From an uncultured Eubacteriales bacterium (lineage in GTDB: Bacteria > Bacillota > Clostridia > Oscillospirales > Acutalibacteraceae): 64,000 nt of DNA. Below, one piece after another: positions 45,508 to 52,958 of this stretch. A program made the position numbers and the translations under genes. The stretch's first letter is position 1; every line of letters begins with the position of its first letter. Where the stretch lies: positions 186,001 to 250,000 of the forward strand of contig CAKSEH010000001.1 in the NCBI GenBank assembly GCA_934446475.1, read 5' to 3'. The notes under the pieces were generated by a model that saw only the letters and a program-made list of their open reading frames with translations, was not told the origin of the DNA and did no database searches.

Positions 45508-45852
45508 TTACATATGCTCTTTTAAAGTCTTACAACTCGAAATCGAAATTTTTCTGATACGACCACAGAGGTTTCTGTTCTTTTTAAAAATATCTTCATC
45601 AATAGAATTTGTGTTCAATAAAAGTTGCAACCAACCCTCTGTTTCACTACATTCTTTCAATGCAATTTCAAATTTAGAAAGCATATCTGCCCTGCTTTGA
45701 CCATAATTAGCTTCACGAATGTTTGCATAAACACTGCTTGAACTTTTACGAATCTGAAAAACTGTATTTGATGGTGTTTTTACGTTTTGGCAAAATAATT
45801 CAATATCGGTTGCAAGTTGTTCTGAGTATACAAGCAAATAATTCTTGGACAT
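45508..45852 (-). CDS. Four-helix-bundle protein (S23 / Avd-like)
   Basis: 114 residues, all helical. VYSEQLATDIELFCQNVK, FQIRKSSSSVYANIREANYGQSRADMLSKFEIALKECSETEGWLQLLL match the family named after 23S rRNA intervening-sequence proteins (TIGR02436), which also includes Avd of diversity-generating retroelements. Family members form pentameric barrels and bind nucleic acid. No reverse transcriptase or variable repeat is visible here. Its upstream side is an unusual array of small hairpins (45866-46115), and a 16-bp palindrome lies right before its AAGGAAGTG ribosome site. Confidence 0.87.
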   Translation of the reverse strand: MSKNYLLVYSEQLATDIELFCQNVKTPSNTVFQIRKSSSSVYANIREANYGQSRADMLSKFEIALKECSETEGWLQLLLNTNSIDEDIFKKNRNLCGRIRKISISSCKTLKEHM

Positions 45853-45865
45853 AATTACACTTCCT

Positions 45866-46115
45866 TTTCAACAAAATTATATGCTATAATTTTGTTGAAA
45901 TCAATGCGAAGCATTGTGTATAATCAATTTCGTAAGGAATTGCATATCATCAAAACGAAGTTTTGTATATCATCAACGGTGTAAGCCGTTGCATATCATC
46001 ATTGCGAAAGAGATTTTGATACACGCTATGCGTGAAGATATACAGTCCTAACGGACTGATGAGATACAACGATAGCGTTGCTATCGTTGATGATATACCA
46101 TTGCTTTCGCAATGG
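45866..46115. repeat. Array of about ten small hairpins with conserved ATATCAT / ATGATAT spacers
   Basis: Stems differ in sequence but each starts CA and ends TG: 45902-45916 (CAATGC/GCATTG), 45925-45942, 45951-45965 (CAAAAC/GTTTTG), 45974-45991 (CAACGG/CCGTTG), a degenerate one 46000-46018, 46022-46034 (CACGC/GCGTG), 46043-46058 (CAGTCC/GGACTG), 46067-46089 (10 bp), 46098-46115 (CCATTGC/GCAATGG). Spacers read (C/T)ATATCAT in the left half and the inverse ATGATATA(C) in the right half. A 16-bp palindrome (45866-45881 with 45885-45900) closes it toward the four-helix-bundle gene; the tRNA-Gln terminator follows at the other end. Confidence 0.88.
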
Positions 46116-46120
46116 ATAAA

Positions 46121-46146
46121 AAAACCAAGTCCGAAGACTTGGTTTT
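46121..46146. terminator. Terminator of tRNA-Gln (usable in both directions)
   Basis: AAAACCAAGTC (46121-46131) pairs with GACTTGGTTTT (46136-46146) around CGAA. T runs occur on both sides. Confidence 0.85.
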
Positions 46147-46147
46147 T

Positions 46148-46221
46148 TGGCTGGGGAATAGGGATTCGAACCCCAACAAACAGAGTCAGAGTCTGTCGTG
46201 CTACCGTTACACAATTCCCCA
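46148..46221 (-). tRNA. tRNA-Gln (anticodon CTG)
   Basis: 74 bases with CCA encoded, read on the minus strand. The acceptor pairs TGGGGAA with TTCCCCA, the anticodon stem ACAGA/TCTGT encloses CTCTGAC giving CTG, and the T arm is GGGG-TTCGAAT-CCCT. Confidence 0.94.
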
Positions 46222-46258
46222 ATATAACTTGTACGGCGGAATTCAAACGCCGATAATT

Positions 46259-46286
46259 ATTATACCGCATTTTAAAAATAAGTCAA
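46259..46286 (-). promoter_or_regulatory. Promoter of tRNA-Gln
   Basis: TTGACT (46286-46281), 16-base spacer, TATAAT (46264-46259), 38 bases before the tRNA. Confidence 0.7.
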
Positions 46287-46312
46287 GACTTTTTTAAAGA
46301 ATTCACGATATT

Positions 46313-46439
46313 TTTCCGATGCCCCGTCAAGGCAAGCAAAACATCAATGGGTTCGATTACTGCCGGCGTAGGCAAGTGATAATAATCCGAACCCGCCCAA
46401 AACGGTGTGTTTAAACCTGCCTTATCGGAGCATCGGAAA
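46313..46439. ncRNA. Candidate structured RNA of unknown type (6S-like layout possible)
   Basis: TTTCCGATGC (46313-46322) pairs with GCATCGGAAA (46430-46439), closing a 127-base element. Inside, AAGGCA pairs with TGCCTT, GGGTTC plus GATTA pairs with TAATC plus GAACCC, and TGCC/GGCA caps it, leaving an asymmetric internal loop. This rod with a central bubble resembles 6S RNA in outline, but no sequence signature confirms that, and the strand is unsure. The motif CGAACCCGC-N2-AAAAC-N-GTGT is shared with 33775-33795. Confidence 0.4.
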
Positions 46440-46460
46440 TTTTAAAGTCTTTGATAAGGT

Positions 46461-46862
46461 TTAGTCCGCAAGTGCCTTAAGGGACTCGGGGAGTTCATCG
46501 GCATCGCAGGAAACGGTGAAAACAAATTCAACATCCTCTATTTTTGAAAGGCGGTTTATAAATGCTTCAAGCTCTCCGTAATCACGGGTTCCTATGCGGA
46601 GCGTGGCATCGCCGAATATGTGAGTAACATCGTTGTTGCCTGCCTTTATTCCGGCAAGCAAACCGTAATACTCGCCGTAACCCGAAATTCCGAAAGAATC
46701 GGCATCTACAAGGCGAGCCTTATGCGTAACGGAAAAGGTAAGTGTATCGCCCTTTTCAATGCAGACAACATTTCCGAGACTCGTCTGAGCGGCGGCATTT
46801 ACCATATCTACGAGCTTTTTGGTTTTGCCCGAGCCTTTTTTTCCGATTATGAGTTTAATCAT
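46461..46862 (-). CDS. Small P-loop protein (ATP/GTPase-like), hypothetical
   Basis: 133 residues. A Walker A motif IIGKKGSGKTKKLVDM opens the protein; VFTVSCDADELPESL near the end could supply a Walker B-like strand. Sometimes annotated as PilT-like in related bacteria, but it is far too short for a PilT ATPase. No membrane segment. It is read toward tRNA-Gln after pgi with a 42-base gap and may be in the pgi transcript. Function unknown. Confidence 0.75.
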   Translation of the reverse strand: MIKLIIGKKGSGKTKKLVDMVNAAAQTSLGNVVCIEKGDTLTFSVTHKARLVDADSFGISGYGEYYGLLAGIKAGNNDVTHIFGDATLRIGTRDYGELEAFINRLSKIEDVEFVFTVSCDADELPESLKALAD

Positions 46863-46904
46863 TTAAAACAACTCCTTTGTATTGATACCGCTTGGTGCGG
46901 CTTT

Positions 46905-48248
46905 TTACATCTTGGAAAGGCGTTCCTCAAGGCTCGCCTTTGCATCTTCATATCCCGGCTTACCGAGCAAAGCAAACATATTTTTCTTATAGCTCTCAAC
47001 ACCGGGTTGATCAAACGGGTTTACGCCGAGCATATATCCAGATATTGCACAGGCTTTCTCAAAGAAATATATAAGTCTGCCGAGATTTTCCTCATCAGCT
47101 TTATCTATTGATATAACGAGGTTCGGAACTCCGCCGTCAGTATGAGCAAGAACGGTGCCCTCAAAAGCTTTTTCGTTTACATAAGACATAGTCTTTCCTG
47201 CAAGAAAATTAAGACCGTCACCGTCGTCAGCCTCTTTTTCAATAGTAACATCCTCGCCGTTGTTTCCTATCGTTACAACGGTCTCGAACATTATACGGCT
47301 GCCGTCCTGAATGAACTGACCCATAGAGTGAAGATCGGTTGAAAAAGTAACCGATGCAGGGAACAGACCTTTATTATCCTTTCCTTCGCTCTCGCCGAAC
47401 AACTGTTTAAACCACTCTGCCATCATTGTAAATCTGGGCTCATAGCTGACAAGAAGTTCGACCGATTTGCCCTTTCTGTAAAATGCGTTGCGGAGTGCAG
47501 CGTATTCATAGCAGGGATTTTTATACATATCGGGCTCATTATAATCAACTGCGGCGTCGGCAGCGCCCTTCATAAGTTTATCGATATCCGCTCCTGCTGC
47601 GGCGATCGGAAGCAGACCGACTGCCGTTAAAACAGAGAAACGACCGCCGACATCATCCGGCACTACAAAACACTCATAGCCTTTTTCGTCCGCAAGCTTT
47701 TTAAGAGTGCCTCTTGATTTATCGGTTGTGCAGTATATACGGCTTGCTGCCTCTTCTTCGCCGTAATGCTCTTCAAGATACTTTCTGAACACTCTGAATG
47801 CTATTGCGGGTTCGGTCGTTGTACCGGACTTTGATATGATATTAACGGAAACTCTCTTTCCTTCGCAAAGTTTAAGCAGATCGGCAAGATTTGCTCCGCT
47901 TATGCTGTTGCCGGCAAAATAAATTTCCGGAGCATCTCCTCTGAGGGAATTATAATACGGACCCTTTAAGAATTCTATCGCCGCACGTGCTCCGAGATAA
48001 GAACCTCCTATTCCTATAACTATAAGAACATCGGTATCCTTTCTTATTTTAGCCGCGGCAGCTTTTATTCTCTTAAACTCTTCCTTATCATAATCGGAGG
48101 GAAGATTTACCCATCCGAGAAAATCATTTCCGAGGCCTAATTTGCTATCAACAAGGGTATGAGCGGATGCAACCTGACTCTCAAGACCCACAAGATCGTT
48201 TTCTCTTATGAACTGCTTTGCATAAGAGGATTTAAACTTAAGTGACAT
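46905..48248 (-). CDS. pgi: Glucose-6-phosphate isomerase
   Basis: 447 residues, the shorter Firmicutes type. [39 protein letters not shown] and [18 protein letters not shown] are conserved active-site segments, and [16 protein letters not shown] is the family signature. It interconverts glucose-6-phosphate and fructose-6-phosphate. Monocistronic or with the small P-loop gene downstream. Confidence 0.97.
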   Translation of the reverse strand: MSLKFKSSYAKQFIRENDLVGLESQVASAHTLVDSKLGLGNDFLGWVNLPSDYDKEEFKRIKAAAAKIRKDTDVLIVIGIGGSYLGARAAIEFLKGPYYNSLRGDAPEIYFAGNSISGANLADLLKLCEGKRVSVNIISKSGTTTEPAIAFRVFRKYLEEHYGEEEAASRIYCTTDKSRGTLKKLADEKGYECFVVPDDVGGRFSVLTAVGLLPIAAAGADIDKLMKGAADAAVDYNEPDMYKNPCYEYAALRNAFYRKGKSVELLVSYEPRFTMMAEWFKQLFGESEGKDNKGLFPASVTFSTDLHSMGQFIQDGSRIMFETVVTIGNNGEDVTIEKEADDGDGLNFLAGKTMSYVNEKAFEGTVLAHTDGGVPNLVISIDKADEENLGRLIYFFEKACAISGYMLGVNPFDQPGVESYKKNMFALLGKPGYEDAKASLEERLSKM

Positions 48249-48289
48249 TTTTAAAACTTCCTTTATTCAGCTTTGTCTTTTATATGATT

Positions 48290-48318
48290 ATTTTACATTA
48301 TTTGCCCATAATTTGCAA
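48290..48318 (-). promoter_or_regulatory. Promoter of pgi
   Basis: TTGCAA (48318-48313), 17-base spacer, TAAAAT (48295-48290) on the minus strand. Confidence 0.6.
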
Positions 48319-48361
48319 GCATTATTATAAATATTCAAAGTAATTTTATATTTAGCCGTAT

Positions 48362-49585
48362 CTAAGCCGAGAAAAGTGCGGCGGCGATCCACTTAAGTGC
48401 AGATATAAAAGTAAGTTTATCAACATTTTCTGCGGCTGTTATTTTTACCGAGCCTATCTGCTCATCTCCGAGGTACACCCCTACACTGCCGAGCTCATCG
48501 CCTTTTTTAACCGGTGCCGTAACCGAAGAATTCATATCAACTTTTGCGGTTATTTTGGATGTATCCGCTTTTTTGGTAAGCAGGTCAAGACTTCCCGTGC
48601 ATTCGGCTTTAACCTTTCTTAAAGTTCCTTTTTTGACCGAAACGGTTGCATTTTTATCTATTTTGGGACTGTATTTTTTAAATGCATAATTTGCAAAACC
48701 GTAATCAAGAAGCTTTTTTGCGCCGTTAAATCGGTCGTTTGAAGAATTACCTCCCATAATAACGGCAACAAGTTCAAGACCGTCTCTTTCGGCGGTTGCG
48801 GAAAGACAGTAACCTGCCTTTGAAGTGGTTCCCGTCTTAAGACCGTTTGCGCCTTTATAAAATCTCACAAGCTTATTTGTGTTTACAAGCTCGCTTTCGC
48901 CGTTTCTCAGAGAATCCATCCATACGGAGGAGTATTTCTTTATAAGAGGATGTTTTATCAGTTCACAGGACATAAGGGCAACATCATATGCTGTGGTCAG
49001 ATGCCCTTCTGCGTCAAGTCCGGTGCAATTTATAAAATGCGTATTATTCATACCGAGCTTTTTGGCTTTTTCGTTCATCATTGCGACAAAGCCTTCTTCA
49101 CTGCCCGCAACAGCTTCCGCAAGAGCCACCGTGGCATCATTCGCCGAAGCTATTACGGTTGCCCTTAAGAGCTCGTCGACCGTCATACTTTCCCCGGGTT
49201 CAAGCCATATTTGAGAACCGCCCATACTGCTTGCGTGTTCGCTTGCCGTAACAACATCCTCAAGCGACATATCCTTCCTGTCTATAGCTTCCATAATCAG
49301 TACAAGCGACATTATTTTTGTTATGGATGCAGGAGGAAGCTGTTCGCCCGAATTATCTTCATAAAGTATCTGTCCCGTGTAAGGTTCAATAAGTATTGCG
49401 GACTTTGCGTTTATCTCAAGCTTGGTTCCGACGGCCGCATCCGTGACGGTTGCGTCTATCGGAACTGCGATATCCGTAATATCCTCCTCGCAGGCTATCC
49501 TGACGGCACTCGAATTAAATGAAAAACCCCCGAGTAAAAGCACGGTGCAAATAAAGACCGCTGTGATTTTTTTTAATTTCTTCAA
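48362..49585 (-). CDS. dacF: D-alanyl-D-alanine carboxypeptidase (DacF/PBP5-like)
   Basis: 407 residues from a TTG at 49585, chosen because GGGGG lies eight bases upstream and the signal peptide (KKITAVFICTVLLLGGFSF) then starts at once; the longer ORF to 49663 overlaps gerB. Active-site motifs: PPASITKIMS (SxxK), SANDA (SxN) and GLKTGTTSKAG (KTG). A C-terminal PBP5-like beta domain and a final hydrophobic helix (LTFISALKWIAAALF) anchor it. It trims stem peptides of peptidoglycan. Following a germination operon, it may act in spore cortex or forespore wall synthesis, as DacF does. Confidence 0.92.
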   Translation of the reverse strand: MKKLKKITAVFICTVLLLGGFSFNSSAVRIACEEDITDIAVPIDATVTDAAVGTKLEINAKSAILIEPYTGQILYEDNSGEQLPPASITKIMSLVLIMEAIDRKDMSLEDVVTASEHASSMGGSQIWLEPGESMTVDELLRATVIASANDATVALAEAVAGSEEGFVAMMNEKAKKLGMNNTHFINCTGLDAEGHLTTAYDVALMSCELIKHPLIKKYSSVWMDSLRNGESELVNTNKLVRFYKGANGLKTGTTSKAGYCLSATAERDGLELVAVIMGGNSSNDRFNGAKKLLDYGFANYAFKKYSPKIDKNATVSVKKGTLRKVKAECTGSLDLLTKKADTSKITAKVDMNSSVTAPVKKGDELGSVGVYLGDEQIGSVKITAAENVDKLTFISALKWIAAALFSA

Positions 49586-49626
49586 AGCTGCATACCCCCT
49601 ATTATGAGAATATGCAGCCTTTTTCT

Positions 49627-50529
49627 TTAAAATGCCAGACTGAGAAGAGCTGTTATTACGCAAAACGCCGCCGAAAACATTTTTTTGTGATTTTCATACC
49701 ACGGGAACATATTTCTTGCGGCGCACAGGCATATAAAAGACTTTACAAATCCGCAGGTGAAAAATATGAAATATGTCAGTGCATCCATTCTGGTAAAAAG
49801 CGTACCTGCCGAAAATGTCGCAACGGCAAAGTGGTAAGGAAACCTGAATTCGGCGGCGGGAGCGTTTCCGAGAACCGCAACCGAGCTTGAAACGGTTACA
49901 AGAAGCAATGCACCGCCGAGAACCGCTCCGAAAGCTGTACTTTTAACATCTGTTTTTGCTCCTTTCTCTCTTTGAAATAATACTGCACCGACTGAGAGCA
50001 AAAAAACATCGGCAGTATATTTTAAAAACGTGACAAAGAAATTCAAAGTGGGTTTAAACTTTAACGCCGTTTTTATATCAAAGCTTTTATGAGATACGGC
50101 AAGCAATATAAAAATGAGAACAGAAACGAAAAAAATTGCCGCAAGTGACATTTTCTTCGCCGCATCGCCGCCGCAAAATCCTGCGGCAAGAAGAGTCAGA
50201 AAAAGTACCGTAAAAATTGCGGCAAACGGCGTTTTTATAAGAACCGCAGAAGAAAAATAATCGGTAACCGAAGAAAACGACATAGCGGAAATCAAAACCA
50301 AAAATATGCAAACCGAGGTTTTAATAATTTTGACGGCAGGTGTGTTCTCTGTTTTCAATCTGTTTATACCAAGCAAGATAAGTATATAAACAGGCGTTCC
50401 GACGGCAAGCGAAAAAAAGAGGGCTGCCGGTGAATTTTCCTCAAAGGCACACGGCGCATAGACAATACTGCCTCCGAGCACACAAAGAGCCGTAAGTGCA
50501 ATATTGTGCAGATCCGCTCTTACTTTCAT
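49627..50529 (-). CDS. GerAB-type spore germination permease-like protein (divergent)
   Basis: 300 residues with about nine or ten transmembrane helices and almost no soluble part. The sequence is divergent, but its size, its position after gerA and gerC genes, and segments such as ALTALCVLGGSIVYAPCAF and FPYHFAVATFSAGTLFTRMDALTYFIFFTCGF fit the GerAB subunit of germinant receptors (APC superfamily), which senses small molecules. Slightly short (usual length about 360). The ATG overlaps the gerC stop by four bases. Confidence 0.78.
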   Translation of the reverse strand: MKVRADLHNIALTALCVLGGSIVYAPCAFEENSPAALFFSLAVGTPVYILILLGINRLKTENTPAVKIIKTSVCIFLVLISAMSFSSVTDYFSSAVLIKTPFAAIFTVLFLTLLAAGFCGGDAAKKMSLAAIFFVSVLIFILLAVSHKSFDIKTALKFKPTLNFFVTFLKYTADVFLLSVGAVLFQREKGAKTDVKSTAFGAVLGGALLLVTVSSSVAVLGNAPAAEFRFPYHFAVATFSAGTLFTRMDALTYFIFFTCGFVKSFICLCAARNMFPWYENHKKMFSAAFCVITALLSLAF

Positions 50530-51146
50530 TTTATCAATTCCTTTTTATTGTTTTCGATAATATATGTGCCGCTCAAATTTATTTTTTTATTCTTAACGCT
50601 TATAAGCGGCAATTTAACATCCTTTGCCTGCGAGAGCTTTTTTACAGCAACATAAAGTTCGTTATCAAAATCGTCTTTTCTGTTTTTGATCATTTGAGTT
50701 ATATCGTAACCGCCCTGACGCATATTTGAAGATGTTTCGACCAAGGATGCCGCATTTTCGGTATAAAAAAGATTCACTGAAAGATTTATTTCGGTTTTAT
50801 TTTCGGCATATGAAAATATTTCAAAAATATCATCCGTATCATTTCCGGCACCTATTGCAATGCCCGAGCAATGATCGAAAATAAGCGGTTTCACCGCATT
50901 TAAGCCAAGCCTTTCAAACGCCTCCCGAACACTCGCAGCACTTGCCGATACTGTTTCGCATTCCGCTGTACCGGAGTCGGACGGGATAACCGTTTGTGCG
51001 ATCACCGTAAAGTTATCCGCTTTTTTATCTATACCTACAACAGATACCACCAGTCCTTCGTTGGTTTCTCTGTAACCGGAACAGGAACAAAGGAAAAAAA
51101 CTATAAAAAGGCATAAAAAGGGTACTGTTTTTTTAAATCTCATCAT
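50526..51146 (-). CDS. GerAC-type spore germination lipoprotein, short form
   Basis: 206 residues. A lipoprotein signal peptide ends at LCSCSGYRE (Cys at about 22-23), followed by the GerC N-terminal domain (VVSVVGIDKKADNFTVIAQTV, IFDHCSGIAIG). Typical GerAC proteins have 350-400 residues with two further domains; here the protein stops after the first, without signs of a frameshift, and gerB starts at the stop. It would sit on the outer face of the spore inner membrane. Two ATGs in a row are possible starts. Confidence 0.83.
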   Translation of the reverse strand: MMRFKKTVPFLCLFIVFFLCSCSGYRETNEGLVVSVVGIDKKADNFTVIAQTVIPSDSGTAECETVSASAASVREAFERLGLNAVKPLIFDHCSGIAIGAGNDTDDIFEIFSYAENKTEINLSVNLFYTENAASLVETSSNMRQGGYDITQMIKNRKDDFDNELYVAVKKLSQAKDVKLPLISVKNKKINLSGTYIIENNKKELIK

Positions 51147-52623
51147 CTTTCTGCCTTAACCTTATTTTATTTTTATTAAATGCGGGCCGTTTTTTCATAA
51201 ACCGCCAGGGAACACGGAGAAATGTGTCCTTTAAATTCTCTGCTTTCGGAAATGTAAGCGACGGCAGAGAATCAATACCAAAGGATTTAAGTGAAAATAC
51301 CCTTAAAAGAAAAACGGTAAATCCGGCTATATATCCGAACAACCCGAAAAATGCGCTTAATATAACAAGAATAAATCTGAGATAAAAAACCGCTCCTTTA
51401 AGCCTCGGCACCATAAGACCGGCTATGCCGCTGAGCGCAACCGCAATAAGCATAGGAGCGCTGACTATTTTTGCCTCAACCGCAGCTTGTCCGACAACAA
51501 GTCCTCCCACTATACTAAGTGCAAATCCCTGACTTTGCGGCGTTCTCAGTCCCGTTTCCTTAAGTATTTCAAAAACAAGTATCAAAAGCAGGCATTCCGT
51601 AACCGATGTCATCGGCACGCCCTCTCTTAAAGCCGCCACCGATAGCATAAACTGTGTCGGCAAAAGACCGAGATGATATGTTACGAGAGAAACAAAAATT
51701 GCCGGTATGCTCACCGCCGCAAAAAAACATATATACCGCATAAGTCTGCCCGCCGAAGCCACGAGCCAATTGACATAATAATCCTCATCTGACTGAAAAT
51801 TCTCACCGAAAAGGTAAGGAAGCGTAACAACAACGGGAGTTCCGTCCACTATTATCGCTATCCGTCCCTCTAAAAGTCTTGCGGCAACTATATCCGGTCT
51901 TTCGGTGCTTCCGGTGGTTTTAAGAAGAGATGTTCCGTTGCCTTTTATAAGTTCTGCTATATAATTGCTGTCTAAAATTCCGTCAATATCTATTTTTTCT
52001 ATCCTTTTTTTGACCTTGCGCACAATTTCCATATCGGCGAGGCTCTGAAGGTAGCATACGAATACTATGGTTTCCGTTCTCCGCCCTACCCTCAAAAGTT
52101 CAACACTTAAATCGGGCGTCAGCAGTTTTCTCCTTATCAAGGCAACATTTAAAAGAGCCGCTTCATCAAAGCCCTCTCTCGGTCCCTGCAATACACGTTC
52201 GTCATTCGGTTCGCTTATACCACGGGTCCGCCAGCCTTTTGTGTTTATTACAAGAAACTTCTCGGATCCGTCAAGAAATAATACGGTATCCCCGTAAAGC
52301 ACCGCTCTTATTGCCTCGGCAGCGCTTACGGCGCTTTTAACATCGTCCGCAAAAAGGATGGTGTCCGCCACAAAATCCGCACTGACAGAATCTTTATTGC
52401 CATCGAAAAGAACGACGGGTTTTATTACCGATTCGTTTAAAACCTCGGTGTTTACCATACCGTCCATATAAAACACGGCTGCCCTTTTTAAAGAGCCTCC
52501 CACAAAAAACGCCCTGCTTCTTAAAATGCAGTCATTTTTGAATATATCCTTTATAAGCGCCGTATCCTCGTTTAAATCACCTGAAAAATATATATCGCTG
52601 TAATCCGATGTTTTAGACTTCAT
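51133..52623 (-). CDS. GerAA-type spore germination protein
   Basis: 496 residues. A soluble N-terminal part (1-270) contains GerA family segments (YIAELIKGNGTSLLKTTGSTERPDIVAARLLEGRIAIIVDGTPVVVTLPYLFGENFQSDEDYY), and about five transmembrane helices follow (VSIPAIFVSLVTYH, LRTPQSQGFALSIVGGLVVGQAAVEAKIVSAPMLIAVALSGIAG). It is the ion-channel-type A subunit of a nutrient receptor. It overlaps gerC by 14 bases and heads the operon gerA-gerC-gerB-dacF. The 262-bp inverted-repeat element ends about 33 bases before its start. Confidence 0.93.
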   Translation of the reverse strand: MKSKTSDYSDIYFSGDLNEDTALIKDIFKNDCILRSRAFFVGGSLKRAAVFYMDGMVNTEVLNESVIKPVVLFDGNKDSVSADFVADTILFADDVKSAVSAAEAIRAVLYGDTVLFLDGSEKFLVINTKGWRTRGISEPNDERVLQGPREGFDEAALLNVALIRRKLLTPDLSVELLRVGRRTETIVFVCYLQSLADMEIVRKVKKRIEKIDIDGILDSNYIAELIKGNGTSLLKTTGSTERPDIVAARLLEGRIAIIVDGTPVVVTLPYLFGENFQSDEDYYVNWLVASAGRLMRYICFFAAVSIPAIFVSLVTYHLGLLPTQFMLSVAALREGVPMTSVTECLLLILVFEILKETGLRTPQSQGFALSIVGGLVVGQAAVEAKIVSAPMLIAVALSGIAGLMVPRLKGAVFYLRFILVILSAFFGLFGYIAGFTVFLLRVFSLKSFGIDSLPSLTFPKAENLKDTFLRVPWRFMKKRPAFNKNKIRLRQKDDEI

Positions 52624-52655
52624 TTACTCATTCCTTAATCTTACATTACTTAAAT

Positions 52656-52917
52656 AATACAATCAGGGTACCCTAATTCCCATAGCGGAAAATTTGTCCG
52701 ATTATATTGTCTTGTTATTTAAAATACGGCAGTATTCCCGCATTCCTCAACTTCATAAGCGAAAAAAATTCTGGCTATGGGTCAAAAATTTTGTAAGAAA
52801 ACGATGCAGTCAGCGGTGCGGTCCCGACTGAGGAATACCGGTGTACTGTGAGCGGAGGGCAACAATGCCGATAACTAAGGCTGTTTCTTCAAAAAAGCAT
52901 CGTACCCTGATTGTATT
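52656..52917. repeat. 262-bp element with 16-bp perfect terminal inverted repeats (MITE-like or structured RNA)
   Basis: AATACAATCAGGGTAC (52656-52671) is perfectly inverted at 52902-52917. TA dinucleotides within the ends (52658-52659 and 52914-52915) would fit a TA target duplication. Inside are further matched arms: CCCATAGC (52679-52686) with GCTATGGG (52774-52781), CGATGC (52802-52807) with GCATCG (52897-52902), CAGTC/GACTG, and two similar 20-base arms at about 52731-52750 and 52828-52847. No ORF. Confidence 0.75.
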
Positions 52918-52958
52918 GTCTATACTGAATTTATTATTCCTTTAAATTTCGTTATAAT

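Noticed and set aside
45508..46115. Diversity-generating retroelement
   Set aside because: The four-helix-bundle protein is Avd-like, but there is no reverse transcriptase, template repeat or variable target gene in the window.
45866..46115. CRISPR array
   Set aside because: Repeating units are themselves palindromes with changing sequence; the constant part is only 7-8 bases and no cas genes are present.
45950..46270. Open frames across the hairpin array and tRNA-Gln on both strands
   Set aside because: They overlap a clear tRNA and palindromic repeats, have no ribosome site and resemble no family; treated as chance frames.
52656..52917. Signal recognition particle RNA, RNase P RNA, tmRNA or cobalamin riboswitch
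   Set aside because: Closing stem and size first suggested these, but the SRP GGAAG tetraloop region, RNase P core and tmRNA tRNA-like ends are missing, and the cobalamin-like GCGGTCCCG string is out of context with no B12 gene following.
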